Positions 21,502 through 34,648 of a stretch of DNA of 64,000 nucleotides are shown one piece after another. The stretch spans positions 46,020-110,019 of the forward strand of contig JABYQR010000135.1 of the NCBI GenBank assembly GCA_022592445.1, read 5' to 3'. This DNA is from Cytidiella melzeri. Lineage: Eukaryota > Basidiomycota > Agaricomycetes > Polyporales > Irpicaceae. A program made the position numbers and the translations under genes. The notes below the pieces were generated by a model. That model was not told the DNA's origin, searched no databases, and saw only the letters and a program-made list of their open reading frames with translations. Position 1 is the first letter of the stretch, and each line of letters begins with the position of its first letter.

Positions 21502-24199
21502 ATGACCGACGCGTCTCTCGACAGCAACCACGACCTGCTCGTTACAAAGATCAACGGCAACACCCACATATCAGAAGATGCGCCAGACTCACCAGCTATA
21601 GACTCCCCTGCTACGCCCGTCGATGACAGCACAACACACAGCGTCAAAATAGATGTCCAGTCCAACGACCAGGACGAGAGCGCCGTGAGACATGAGCCAG
21701 TCGCCATGAAAGTCGATACACTTGAAAATGCGTCCATTGTTCCTCAAGCGGCTACGCCCATTGATCCAGGTACGCTGTCTCATCGCATCGGGCTCATGGG
21801 CTGTTGCTCATACGCGTTTAAGACACCATACCTTTCGACCCGCCAAAGGGCACTCCTCGACCTTTAGAAGGCGAGCTGCTTGATGACGTGAAAATGGCGG
21901 AGGCTCCTGCCGGGGCACTGGTCGCTGACGTGAAAATGGATGATGCCGACGTGCCAACGCCAAACCATGTCACCGCATCCCCCACTGTCAATGGGCCTTC
22001 GTCTCCCGCACCCCTTGTACCATCGAGCACTCTCGAGTCACTCGCTGCTTCTTCACCGTACTCTAATGTTTCCCCTAATGACGATGATGTTCAACCACCT
22101 CCTGCTAAGAGAGCTCGGAAACATTCAGACGCAGATCAGGCTTCGTTAGCCAATGTACGTCCTTTCATCTTGTACGCCGCTATGGGCGTGCTGATCCCAA
22201 TATATCTTGTTGTTGTTTCTGAAGACTGCCACTCCGCCTCCGGCGTCGGTATCCCCCGATCCTTTGCCAGAATCAGCGACACCCCATCGTGACGCGACGC
22301 CTGTACCCAGGGGCCCAGCAACCCTCAGCGCTGCGCAGTATAAGTTCTGCCTTTCTATTGTTCGCACTTTGAAGAAGCAGAAGGCCGCAGTCCCGTTCCT
22401 AAAGCCTGTGGATGCTGTAGCCCTCAACATTCCCCATTATCACTCCGTCATCAAGCATCCGATGGATTTGTCAACTGTTGAGCGGAAGCTACAATCTTCC
22501 AACCCTCAGAAGCCCGATTCGAACCAAAACAACCCGCGCTACTACAACTCGAATGAGTTCATCGCAGATGTTCGGTTGATCTTCACCAATTGCTCAAATT
22601 TCAATGGCGAATCGCACGTGATTACTTCGATGAGCAGACAACTGGAGGAGATGTTCGATAAGCAGATGAAGAACCTTCCACCGCCAGAAGTCGTGAGTCA
22701 TAAGTTTTTCGTTCCGCTGTTCGGTACTCATCATACTCTGTAGATCAAGCCTCCTGTGGTCAGAAAGGCCCCGACGCCTCCCCCTCCACAGCCTCCTGTA
22801 CAGTCGAAGAAGCCTCAGGGTCGTCGAATGTCGGTCAATGTTCCCACTGTCAGGCGCAATGAGGATCCGTCTGGCCGGCCCAAGCGAGAAATTCATCCAC
22901 CTCCTCCCAAGGACTTGCCGTATGCTGACCAGCCGAAGAAGGCCCGAAGAGCGAGTGTGAAGGACACTAGTACATCTGAGCAATTGAAGTTTTGCGAGAA
23001 GATATTGAAGGATCTGCATAAAAAGGTCCACTACAACATTGCACAGCCGTTCTATGATCCCGTTGGTGAGCATGGCAGATACTTGGTCACGCATACACGA
23101 CGTTCTCATTCTTCGTAGATTGGGAGAGACTTAACCTACCTTCTTACCCGAAGATCATCAAGCATCCAATGGATCTTTCGACCATGCGAAAGAAGCTGGA
23201 GGCAGGGCAATATCCTACCGCCGACAAGTTCCACCAGGATTTCAAGCTCATGATCCGCAATTGCTTTACGTTTAACCCCGCCGGCACCCCTGTCAACGTC
23301 GCTGGGGTGGAGTTGCAGCAGGTCTTTGATGAAAAGTGGAGGAATTTACCACCTCTGTACCCTCCCAGTGAGGATGAGTACGAGGAAGAAGCTAGTGAGA
23401 TTGAGACCGCTCGTACGGTTGCTATTCTCATGCTGCTCATAATTTGCTCATTGTTACTATAGACACTGTCTCTATGCTAGAGTCACAGATCGAGGACATG
23501 CAGCGACAACTTGCCAGCATGAAGGAGCAAACGCAGCTGCCAGTAAAGAAGACCAAGAAGGAGAAGAAGTACAAGGTCGAGAAAGCTCAGCCGATTGCAT
23601 CGAGCTCCAAGGGCACGCCCAAAGCCAACGGCAGCAGCAAAGTTCCGCCCTCCATTCGCAAGAAAATGTCGAAGAAGCCGGTCACTGACGACGATGTTCT
23701 CTCATTCGAGCAAAAGAAGGAACTTAGCGACTCCATTGCTCGGCTTGATGGGGCCAAGCTTGAAAGAGTCATACAAATCATACACGAGGGTGTTCCTGAG
23801 ATTCGAGACGTGCGTTTCATCAATTCATCTTCGGTGCGTTTGCGTTCTCACCCTGCTGTACAGAGCACGGAGGAGATTGAGCTCGAGATCGACACGCTGC
23901 CTGCTTCGGTCCTCACCAAGCTGTACAATTTCGTCATCAGGCCAAACCGCGCCCCGCCTGCGAAGCGACCACGGACGGGCAAGGGCACGGGGACAGGCGG
24001 ACTGAAACGCAAGAGCATGGACGAGGACGTCGAGGCGGAGAAAATCCGAGTCTTGGAAGAGAGGATACGGCTGTTCGAGCAGGGCGGTCAAGCATCCACG
24101 TCGACCGCCTCCCATGCACCAGTTGCTGCACATGGCGACGACAGCGAGCATTCTTCTGACGAGAGCTCGGACGATAGCTCTGGCAGCGATTCAGAGTGA
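21502..24199 (+). CDS. BET-family double-bromodomain protein (Bdf1/Brd4-like)
   Basis: Reads acetylated histones and helps recruit TFIID and transcription machinery. The start MTDASLDSNHDLLVTKINGN opens an acidic, Pro/Ser-rich N-terminus. Bromodomain 1 (about 22320-22690) has YHSVIKHPMDLSTVERKL and the acetyl-lysine Asn in NCSNFNGES. Bromodomain 2 (about 22980-23370) has IIKHPMDLSTMRKKLEAGQY and NCFTFNPAG. A coiled coil (MLESQIEDMQRQLASMKEQ) and the NET/ET domain follow (FEQKKELSDSIARLDGAKLE to EIELEIDTLPASVLTKLYNF). The end is an acidic Ser-rich tail (SSDESSDDSSGSDSE) like yeast Bdf1. Six or seven introns keep frame. The order BD-BD-coil-ET is complete, so it is very probably functional. Confidence 0.93.
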
Positions 24200-24540
24200 A
24201 AATTTTTGCACTTTCTTCGCCGACGGTGTTTGGTATCGTGCTTGCGGGTCTTTTGGTGCATTTGTTTCTTAATATCGCGTTTTCCGAACCATTTCTGTGC
24301 TTTTCTCTTTTTCGCAAGTAGTTACGTTATTCCACTCCCATACAGGCAGATTAAATTCGTTGTATTAGCTCGTCCAGTACTAGTATCAATTCTTTCTGAA
24401 AAGTAATTGGCCATGTATGCGTACATAAGGTTCACAACCACGTAACGTTATGACTAGGGAGGTACAAGTCAATTGATAAGGGAACTAGCTGAGGTTATCG
24501 AATTGTGCAGGTAAAAAGTATGACAACTGTTAAACGACAT
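24200..24540. other. Convergent 3' intergenic region
   Basis: This lies between the Bdf1 stop (+) and the G-patch gene stop (-). It is T-rich at first (CTTTTCTCTTTTTCG), as expected for 3' UTR and termination sequence. No exon is seen. Confidence 0.5.
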
Positions 24541-26037
24541 TCAGCGGCGTTGGGGTCCACTGGCCTTGAATTGCTGCCACCCCGAACGTGCATTTTCCTG
24601 ACGCTTTGCCACAGGCTGCGCTTTAGGAGTATTTGTGGAAGCCTGGACTACCTGAGCCGCGGCAGCACTGCTCAACTGCGCTGTATATGGGTGTACTGCT
24701 GCATCAGGCTGAGCTGAGGATGACGAGACGTCGCGAGTAAGGGCTGTGGGAAGGGTAGATGTTGAGACGGATGACCATCCTCCTCGAGAAGCGGGAAGCT
24801 GAGGAGGCAATGCAGATGGCGGAGGTGCTGGAGGTGCTGGCATCGCAGGCATAGAACTGCCGGTGTCAAGAGAGGTCCAACCAGCTGTGCGGAACGCAGG
24901 CGCAACAGTGGAATGAGATGAGTGGGGCAGAGTTGGAGGTTGAGAGACGGCAGCCCATCCTCCTATCTGTTTGCTAGCACCAATTTCTGATGAGGAAGAC
25001 GAGCCTACACTCGCCCAGCCCCCTTTCTTCGAGGCACTCTGCGAATTGTCTTGTGCCGTGGACGACTGCGGAGTCGACGTGGCTGGAGGAGCTGGCGGTT
25101 TGGGCATTTTGATCCCAGCTGCTTTCGCTATCTTCCGCAGTTCCTTTTCCTCGCGCTTCTTTTCTTTTTCCTTCCGTTGGTCTGCGTCACTGGCGAACGT
25201 GGCACGTTGCGCAGCTTGCAAATCGCGAAGACGAGCTTTGTGGTGGTGGGCATAGGAATTGGTATGCTCGTCATACTGAGCAACATTCTTGAATTGTTTG
25301 TCGCATAGCTCGCAATAGAATGGTCTGAGAACGCTGGAAATCTCCGACTGGACGGCGTTACGTTTGGCGACTGTGTCCTGTTAATATGCCGGTCTGGCTT
25401 TCAGTATATAAGTTGGAACGAGAGATAAACCAGAAAGCCCACCTCGCGCGCTTTGCGCTGATCTTCTGTTTCCCTGGTCTGACGCTCCGAGTCTAGCTCA
25501 CGGCGTTGAGACACAGTAGATTCAATCACGCGGACGTCCTGAGTGGTTTTCCCCAGCCCTGTAGAATCATTTTTCATGACAAATGGGATTGGATCAACGC
25601 GCCCTGAGACGAGATCAGTAAGATATTGAGTAGGACAGATATGGAACGTACCCTCTGCAGACAAACCCAACGGCTGTCCTTCTATCCAGCCCAGCTTTGA
25701 AAGCATGGCGAATCCTTTGTTGGTACTGCCGATTCTTGTGTCCACCGTAATGACTTCACGTTCGATCCCGCGGTGGTATTTGTCGTAGCTGTCTACGTCC
25801 ATTCGCTCTGCTTCGGGGGTAGGTGTGCGAGAGACGATGGACACGTTGTCGTCGCTATCGTCGGCATCCATGGCATCTCTTGAGCGCTGAGAAGGGTGAA
25901 GGGCAATACGGCAGTATGCAGGGAGTGTTCAACTGCCAAAGACGCGAGGAGAGTACCTTCAACGCATTCAGGTCATGTTCGACCTGCGACCGTTCCATTG
26001 GAATGGCATTCCATCGTGCGATCGAGTCTATTGACAT
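24541..26037 (-). CDS. G-patch and C2H2 zinc-finger protein (GPATCH8-like)
   Basis: G-patch proteins bind RNA or activate DEAH helicases in splicing; this architecture resembles GPATCH8. The model starts at the ATG 26037 (MSIDSIARWNAIPMERSQVE) and splices K/RSRDAMDADDSDDNVS across 25956-25887. The G-patch reads IGSTNKGFAMLSKLGWIEGQ, PLGLSAEG, then GRVDPIPFVMKNDSTGLGK. A U1-type zinc finger follows: FYCELCDKQFKNVAQYDEH, with the second His pair in SYAHHH. Next comes a charged coiled coil (RKEKEKKREEKELRKIAKAA) and an Ala/Pro/Ser-rich tail with repeated GGW or GW motifs (KGGWASVG, IGGWAAVS, TAGWTSLD, RGGWSSVS, RSGWQQF). It is divergent from the Mph1 helicase, with 262 bp between ATGs. Confidence 0.85.
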
Positions 26038-26299
26038 GTTAGTGACTCTCGCAGATATCTTTGCTCTGGTCTGGTTTTGAGATGGTGTATACACAGAAAG
26101 TTGCACAGAAAGAGAGCGAGATGATGGATGTCTGAATCCAACCCAAGCCAGACCCAGAAACGGCAACTGGAATGACGCCGATCATGTGACTGACGCGTAA
26201 CTTGGTCGCAGTTCGTGTTTCCGAGTCGCGTCTCGATCTGCCAGTACTCATCACTGAGGCACGACTTGGTGTCCCTCAAACCCGAAACGGTCTCAAAAT

Positions 26300-29200
26300 A
26301 TGAGCTCAGACGAATACTTTGATGAATTGGACTCGGCGTTCCTACAGGAAGTTGAAGCTATTGAGGCCACTCACACTCAACTTGGGTCGAAGTCGGGACT
26401 TGTACGACCAGCTCAGCCTCTTCCGCTGCCTGCGAGAAAACCTGCTGTCGATGTCATCGACATCGACGACTCTGAAGATTTTGGCTCATTTGCAATTGAC
26501 GACCACGATCTCGAAATAATCGACAATCTCACTAATGAAGCATTTCGAAACTGTGCTCCTTTGGCTGGCCCGAGCAAGATCGCCTTTGCCAGGACGACTT
26601 CCAAGGCGACCATTCAAACCACCCTGGACGGGAGTATCTTAGCAGAGGCTCCAAAGAATGCTACAAGTGTTCGACAGCCTATGCAACGTCACAACTCAAA
26701 TGCCAGTAATGGTTTTGTAGGGCAATCTAAGAAGACGAAGCAATGGGACCATACCGCATTTGCTAAGACAGGATGGAAGAAACCTCAAGCTGTAAAAGGG
26801 AAGGCAAAAGCAGTCAACCCTTTTGGAGACGAGGCGGAAGAAGAAGAGGAGCAGGACGAGGAACTCGAAGAGTTTGAGCAGTTCCCTGCGCCGTTTGTAT
26901 CTCTTGGGTACGTGTCCCTCGGGCCCAATGTACCTATATATTCTAACAACAGTCTATTGACAGACCAGTATGTTTGTAACGCACTATTGCTAGGTTGCTG
27001 TGCTGATGACTCCTCAGCCCCCTCCAATGAAGCTGGAAGCCGATCGGCTAGCTGCTAGACGTTGGATATACCCGTTAAATCAACCCCGACGGGATTATCA
27101 ATTTAACATTGTCAGAAAGTGTCTTTTTGAGAATACGCTTGTAGCCTTGCCGACGGGTCTGGGGAAAACGTTTATTGCTGGAGTGGTAATGTTGAACTGT
27201 GAGCAAATTGAGACTTCTGCGAAGATTCAGTATTGATAGACCCGTCAGTCTACACATGGTTTCCGGAAGGCAAAGTTGTTTTTGTCGCGCCGACTAAGCC
27301 ACTTGTCGCCCAGCAGATTGAGGCCTGTCATAGGACCTGCGGCATCCCTGGAAGCCATGCGGCCGAACTTACCGGGCAGAATCCTCGTGCGATGAGAAAC
27401 AGAGCAGTAAGTGAATACTTTTCCACGTCGCTTCTGGAGTCTAACAGTTTCTCAGTGGCAGGAGAAGAGGGTATTCTATATGACTCCGCAGACTCTTATG
27501 AACGATCTTAAGTCGGACAACTGTGATCCCCGGGATATAGTCCTGCTAGTTATCGGTATTTCATGATAGCTCTCGTGACGTTCGCTTTATTGACAGCTCT
27601 TCAGACGAAGCACACAAAGGGACTGGCGACTACGCTTACGCCCAGGTCATCCGATACCTCATGGCCAAGAATCCTCATTTTCGTGTTCTCGCTCTTACTG
27701 CTACGCCAGGAGGCAAGCCAGAAGCCGTTCAAGCCATTGTGGATGCTCTACATATCAGCCATATAGAGATCCGCGACGAGCAAAGCCTTGACTTGGCTCC
27801 ATACTTGCACAAGAAGCACATAGCGCAGCATATCATCCCCATGAGCGAGGATGTGATAACTATAAGAGACATGCTATCTGAAGTCATGACGGTAAGTGGA
27901 TTGCCATGCTCGTTGGCTGAACATATAGTTAATATCTCTCGCATGTGAATGCAGCCCATGATACAGAAGCTTTACAACGCAAAGCTTCTCTACGGTAATC
28001 CTAAGCCGGTATCGTTGCATCCCTTCAGCTGTACCAAAGCTTTGAGCTTGTTGGCTGGTGGGCGCGGTCGAGGAAACAATCAATGGGCCTATTCGATGCT
28101 TTCCAAACTGGGCGCGCTCGCACGAGTGATGGGATATCTGGTACGTGGTTTTGTAGTATTTGTGACGACGAACTCAACTGTGTTACAGATTGAAGGCAGT
28201 TCAGCGCAGTGTCACCAGGCGCTGCTCGATCTGATGTCTGAGACCAATGCGACGCCAGGGTCAAAGTCGAAGTCCAACCAGTATCAGAAGGATACCAAGC
28301 TTCAAGTTATTTTGCAGGAACTGGAGGCGCAGATGAATCAGCCAGGCGGATTCTCTGTTCATCCCAAGATGGATAAGATGAAGACTTTGCTCGTAGAGCA
28401 TTTTGCGCAGAAGAAATTTGACAAGGAGGACGCCCAGGCGAACGGAGGTGGCGAAGACATGTCCGGGGACTCAAGAGTTATGGTGTTCGTCTCTTTCAGG
28501 CAGTGTGTCGACGAAGTTATCGCAGCTCTTAGTAGCGAGAAGCCTTTGATCAGAGCCGTGCCATTCATTGGCCAAGGTACCGACAAGAAGGGCAACAAAG
28601 GTTATGGACAAAAAGAGCAGCTCGACGTACGTCTTAGCTTGGTGACACCCACGTCTGTACTCATGATCGTAGGTTATCAAACGGTTCAAAGCTGGAGAAT
28701 TCAACGTTTTGATCTCAACCTCAATTGGCGAGGAGGGTCTCGACATCGGTGAAATCGACATGATCATATGCTATGACGCACAGAAGACTCCAATTCGCAT
28801 GGTACGTATGCTCTGCAGAACCTTGACCATAGAATTCACGTACTTATGAACTTACTCACTAGCTACAACGTATTGGACGTACTGGACGTAAACGCGAAGG
28901 GCACGTGCACGTTCTTCTGAGCGAAGATCGAGAGGAACGCAACTGGGATAAGGCCGACGATAACTACAAGGACGTCCAGCGATTCATCATCAAGGCTGAA
29001 CACCTAGAGCTATATGGCGACGTTGAACGACTTATTCCTGCTCACATCAAGCCCGACTGCATTGAGATGGTGATGGACATTGAGGAATATGTTCGCGAAG
29101 ATACTGTTGCTGGGAAAGGCTCGAAATCTCTGCAGTCGAAGACAGCCAAGAGAGCACGTAACGACGACATGATGCGTAATATTCCTGAAGGCGCATCCAC

Positions 29201-30932
29201 GACGTTCGTTAGCGTCAAAGACCTTTTGCAGAAGGGATCAAAGAAGAGGAAGAAAGTACAAGAATTCGACGAGCTTGCTGGGCAGGACGACTCGGACGAC
29301 CTCGAAATTGCGGCTGGTCTCTTTGGCGTCCGCAGGACTTCGTCGATGCCTGTTGCGACTGAGCAGAACAAGAAGAAGCTCCGACAAACAGTGACTATGC
29401 CCAAGGCTTCGGGAAAGTCTCGCGTGGCGAAGAAGCAATCCAAGAAGTCACCGGAGGAAGAACCTACAGGAAGTCGGTTTGTTGGGGCTGGGACGGAGGT
29501 GTCAGACGATGACGCGAAAACCAAGAGTGCCAGTTTGGTTACGTCCAAGCCTAAGTCAAAGAACACACGTAAGACACAGAAGCCGAAAAAATCTGCTCCC
29601 GTACCGATCTGTTTATCCCCACCCTCGTCTCCGACTACTCCTCCGCAACCATTGCCGAAGCGCCGTTTATCATCTGTTGAGCTATCGTCGTCTCCTGTCG
29701 AACCACTGTTACTTCGGCATGGACCACGAGCAGCTCTGACAAAGTACCAAGATCAGGCACCAGCCGGGTTGTCACAACATTCTGCCACCCCGCCCGATGT
29801 TAGTATGATCGACCTGACTACGCCTGTACGACAGCCTTCTCCACCGACCCTTGATTCTCTCGAAGTTCCTATTGCTGGACCGTCTCGTGCTAAAATAGTT
29901 GACAGCTCACCACCACGGAGCGCTGAAGACGAGCATCCGCCGCCCCTTACGGATCAAGCATTGACAGAGCCTGTCACAAACTCCAACTCGAGTATGGCAT
30001 GGCTGCTGGATGATGACGAAGAGCTGACCTTCGAGCTTGTCAACTCTTCGCCTATTATTCCTACTCAACTGCTTCCTTCGGCGACTAGGCAAGACAGAAA
30101 CAAAAACCCAAAAGCTGTGCACGTTCCTCGGCCCTTGCATTCTTCTCGGTCACCTCGAGATAGTCATGCGGCGTCATGCAGAACTTTGGACGCTCAGGAC
30201 CTCGGTTTACGGCCTGACAGTATCGCCAGTCAAGCTGCTATGCCCCCTCCAGCATTGCCAACTCGGTTCACTGTACCCGCAAAACCCTTACCTTCACCGT
30301 CTCATACTGATCCGGACGTCGTGTCCTCTCCCGCGCCCACCTTCGCTGTACGCGCCCCAGGTCTCCAGCCGAAGAAAAGAGTGCGCACAGATTATCATGA
30401 TTCGTCTCCTCTGGCGGCAACCATATCAGGTGGGCAGAGACGTCTTCATCGTCAAGGCTCACAGGATCGACAAGAAACAAGCGACAGTCCAAACCCGAAG
30501 AAGAAGAAAATGCGCAAGTTCGCAGATGTGATCGAAGCACAGAGACACAACCCTTGGATCGACGTAGAGGCCTCACACTCGGGCGATGAACTAAGCTGTG
30601 GCGGATCAGATGAAGAGGAAGATGATTTCAGCGATTCGGACAAGCAGTTCCTCACGGATTTCCCACCGACGCAGGCCTCGCCTTCCTATGACCAGTCGGC
30701 GGTGTATCGTCGAAGTCTCATGACTCAAATACCGGGAGGTAGTATGCCTGCCTTCGCAAAAGGGCCATTTCGTCGAGGAGGCCCGTCAAGACCACAGGGT
30801 AGAGCCATCTTATCTAGCTCACCGCCTCGGGAAGACGGGTCAGACGATTGTTATGAGTTTGGCAGCTTTGTAATGGATGACGACGTTGAGGTCTCCTATG
30901 CTGATGATAGCCAGCAGCTTAGTGACTTGTAA
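26300..30932 (+). CDS. MPH1: FANCM/Mph1-type DEAH DNA helicase
   Basis: An ATP-dependent 3'-5' DNA helicase that dismantles D-loops and remodels stalled forks. The N-terminus ([20 protein letters not shown]) is acidic; [18 protein letters not shown] is the family Q-motif region. Walker A is [11 protein letters not shown] (27147-), the DEAH box is at 27604-27615 within [14 protein letters not shown], and motif III reads LALTATPGG. The FANCM/Mph1/Hef insert spans about 27750-28400 ([19 protein letters not shown]). Domain 2 has [20 protein letters not shown] and motif [15 protein letters not shown] (28863-). The last exon adds over 600 low-complexity residues, Ser/Pro-rich with short acidic patches and a basic KKR cluster, presumably protein-binding; no ERCC4 nuclease or HhH domain is seen. 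About ten introns. All helicase motifs are intact. Confidence 0.93.
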
Positions 30933-31216
30933 TGGCATCGTCCAGAACTCACCACTTGGACTTTTCGAACAATATACCTGGTGCACCGTCTAACGCAGCA
31001 TAATATTGTACATAGACCATACCGGGATGCTACTTCCCAATAAATACTAAATCTACAAGTTTGATGACATCGTATGTTAACGGTGGTTCAATATTGGTTC
31101 CAAGCTATCGTACAAGTGTGAAACTTCGGGGAAAATACCTGGCGCCAGAGTTCCAGGTTGCGTCTAGTCACGGTGTGGGTGCTATTCAGCACGGCTACCA
31201 CAGCGATATTCGTATT

Positions 31217-32925
31217 CTACGCCTCTTCGGCCCCACCCCTTATTACCACAGCAGGCTCCTCCGGAGGAACGTCAAACTGTGGACATTCACACGTTTTCCA
31301 AGGAGCATTGCACAGGTAGCAGAACTGTGCCTTGCAGATGCAGGTGATGTGATGACACCCGTCGGACTTCTCGACCAGGTGGTGACAGGAGTGACACCTC
31401 TGCCAGCCACACTGCTTGTGCATGTCCTTGGCCAAGTCGTTGAGCTCCAATGTGTCCGAGCACCTGAGGCGCGTGGAATGTGCTTCCGACTTGCACAATC
31501 CGCATGTCATGGCGTAGCACATTTCGCAATGGTACGAGGAAGCCGTTGTTGTCGCGGCGCCCAAGAACGCCGAGCATCGCGGTCTGTGGCAATACACGCG
31601 ATCGCGGGTGTCGTACTCGACGGCCTTTGAAACGAAAGCGGTCAATATGGCTGGGTTGAGGTGCTCCAGAACGTCGGATATCGGGATGCGCTGCTGGCAG
31701 CATTTCGGAGGGTACAGACTTTCGTCATGAGTTGCGCGACGAAACATCTCTCGCAAGCAAGGGATGTCGAAGTCGTGGCCGCAAGGGGCGGTGTAGCCTT
31801 CGTTGGTGTCATCCCCGCATACCGTGCAGCTAGATATGCAATGTTAGACATAGCGTTGTGGCAAGTTGACGACGACTCACGATAGTACAGGAGAACGAGC
31901 GGCGTCAGTGAACCCGCTGGCAATCTCCACAGCACTCTCCTCCATGAATATTCCAACATCCTCCTGCGCAGCCACTTCAGCATACTCCTCCGCTTCAGCA
32001 ATCTCCTCCCTAACCACTTGAAAGAACTCCTCCGCTTCAGCGATCTCCTCTCCAACCACTTCAGCCCTGTCCTCTGCCAACGCTTCAGCAATGTCATCCA
32101 CAGTCACTTCAACAACTTCCTCAGCAGCCTCTTCAGCAATTTGTTCCTCAGCAAGTCCCGTTGTAGGGAGCGGAGGTGGTGAGACACGGATAGCTCGGTG
32201 GAATGCTTGTGCTACATGGCGGATGTTATCGAGGTTGACATCACCCAACCAATCGGTTGCACTGGCATAGGGATCTGGTGAGGGAGAAGGCGGCCTCCTA
32301 ATTTGCGAACTCTCAAGATGTGTCAGGGTGAATCGGTCATCTTCAGGCAAAAGGCGACTTCCGCTCGGTAGAGCATCCTCTCCAAGCCCTTCGTCGCTAT
32401 CGCTGGATACGCTGCTGTGTGGGGGATAAGCTGCGGAGACTAGGCATATCTTGTGTAGACATACCTCTCTGATTCTTCTGTTCCATCCTCATGCTCAACT
32501 GCTTGAACCACCCGAGACGTCGATGCTACGGGCTGTTGTGTTCTGGTGCGACGCGGAGGTCTAGGGGGTATCGGATTTCCTTGAGAGATGGCGAGTGCAA
32601 CTAAATGATCGTATCTAGCTGCTTCCTCCATCTCTTCCAGCTCCTCAAGAATAGAACGGGAGCTAGAATTGCTAGAGCCGAGAACATGGGCCCTTGTAAT
32701 GTTAAGGAGCCCCTCAGCTTCTTCTGCGAATAGCGCCAACGCTAGTTCTTCATCAGTGAGAGCAGCATCTGAATCCTTGTTGTGAGCCTGCGACTGGAGA
32801 GACTGAATGTCGTGGAGGCCCAGTTGAGATATGTAGGAGATGACATCTGTAATGCCGCCTCCTAGGTCTGGAGAAGGGGGACGCGAAGGGACTTGACGGG
32901 CAATTTGCACGTGAAACCTGCTCAT
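31217..32925 (-). CDS. Second RBR ubiquitin ligase, acidic-repeat type
   Basis: A RING-IBR-RING protein unlike the one at the left edge. The start chosen is MSRFHVQIARQVPSRPPSP at 32925. The first 400 residues are acidic and low-complexity: DEELALALFAEEAEG, then imperfect repeats around REEIAEAEE (about 32110-31940). RING1 begins CTVCGDDTNEGYTAPCGHDF and continues CLREMFRRATHDESLYPP. The IBR (RVYCHRPRCSAFLG, YHCEMCYAMTCGLC) is followed by RING2 CHSCHHLVEKSDGCHHITC and CKAQFCYLCNAPWKTCEC; the catalytic Cys is the one in SDGCHH. The end is VVIRGGAEEA with the stop at 31219-31217. No RWD domain is present. Such RBR proteins are expanded in Agaricomycetes. The splice between the two long acidic exons (near 32430) is approximate. 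Confidence 0.82.
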
Positions 32926-34648
32926 CGAGGTAGAATGCGTACTGCGAGGTGGGGTTGGCCAGTTCAGCACTGGTACTTATAGTAGCAGGCGAGCGCAACG
33001 TGTTGTGAGACCTGTACCAACGAGGCAGTATAGGGCCCGTTCGTAGATAGAGTTCGATCCTGCTGTTTTGCACGTGAGAGCTGATCGTAGCGGGACGTGC
33101 ACTGCTATCACGCACTGCAAGCTTGAACTCGACTTCATAGTACAGCTGAACACTAAAGTTGTCCGTATACAAACGAAAGCAAAGCATTGTAGTAGGATGT
33201 TTCAAGTTGAGAGTTGACTAATTGGTAACGTCGCGAGTTTCGGCAATTGACGAGCCAATCGCAAATTTGCGGAGCGCAGAATTGCCTCAGCAGTTCCTAT
33301 ATAATGTTGCCAGTCACAGCAGGCGCTCGGTAGATCCTCTCCTGCTGGCTCCGTCCTTCCTCCTTACTCTCCTCATTGTCCTGCCGTGTCTTCCAGCATT
33401 GCTGAGCTTGGGATGCGATTCTATCTTCTCCTGGTGTCGTGTGGTCAGACGCGGCTTACGCATTGTGAAGCTGTTTTTCAAACGTAGGACAACCACGATC
33501 GCCGTCAAGTCTATGACTATCGTTGTGGCCACCCCTACTGTGTCACTCCCTTTGAACACAAGTCCACCAATTCCACCATGGAACATGAACTTTTCTGTCT
33601 CGACGCAGCTGTATACTATCGGCTAAGTCCATCGCCCATCACTCATATATACTTACAACTTCACGAATAACCTGTCGCCGTCCACTTGACAAAACCCCTC
33701 ACGACCGTCTCCCCTTCCCAACACGCCGTAGCTGCGCCCTCTGCTCTACCCTGTAGAGCCCTGGCTATTTTTGCTATCGCTGTTGCCACCTAAGGCTCTG
33801 TCGAGATCACCTTGGCAGCCTTCCGCTATCGTCCGGACCTATGTTGGCCGTTCAATGTCGCCCACACGTTGTCAACAGTTCCCGAGTCAGTCTGCAAAAC
33901 GCTTGACTCGGGAACCGTCCGCGTGGACAGGCGTGCCGAATTGTTCCCACTGTGTCGCAACCCAACATCGAGCCCCCTGCCAAGGCGACGTCGTTACCAT
34001 TCGAATGATCCCAAAAAAACACACGTTTGTCATACTTGGTTCGTCTGGTGTATGAATTGTGAAGACGAATGGCGTAACACTGCGTCCTCAGCTTTTGAAC
34101 TTGTGCGGAGACCGCCGGGGAAACAGTACAGCAACCAGTGGGATTCTCCTTAACGGCAGCCCCGTTACGAAGGGTACTTTCAACAGCGTACCAAATTATC
34201 GTGGAAGAATGCGCGGACACTCGGACTACCTGGCTCTTGCTATCGTGGACGCAGATGTAATACGGGCGCGTTTAGTAGCGATGAATAATATCTGCTTTCT
34301 GGCATCAACGTCCAATGAGGATGCCAGGGAATTCATGCTTAAGCTGAGTCTGATTAGTAAGTAGTCGCTGATAGGATACGAGCTTGAGTTGAGCCTGAGC
34401 AGAACTTCACGTCCGCTTTTGAGTTGGTCAGAGCCTCAGGCTCAGTACAGTACAGCCAAAATTAACAGCGATTCTTGAGCGCTTGTAAGTAGAGGACCAC
34501 GTGATACTGTCGGTAAAGTCCGATCAATTTGAGATGGATAGAGCGTCAATTCATGAGCGCTGCCATTCTGCTCATTGCCCTGCTCGTTCATTCTGTCCAG
34601 GTTATTGCCAGCCTTGCCAGCTTATCCTCCTCCTCCTCGTCCACTGGG
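32926..34648. other. 1.7-kb gap without a confident gene
   Basis: No domain or exon chain is convincing. A TATA-like CTATATAATG lies at about 33297-33306 and a short plus-strand frame MRFYLLLV opens at 33413, but no consistent continuation was found. Two overlapping plus frames at 33812-34153 and 34059-34364 have some protein-like composition (NGSPVTKGTFNSVP...) yet no recognisable family. It may hold a small lineage-specific gene or a decayed one. Confidence 0.35.
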
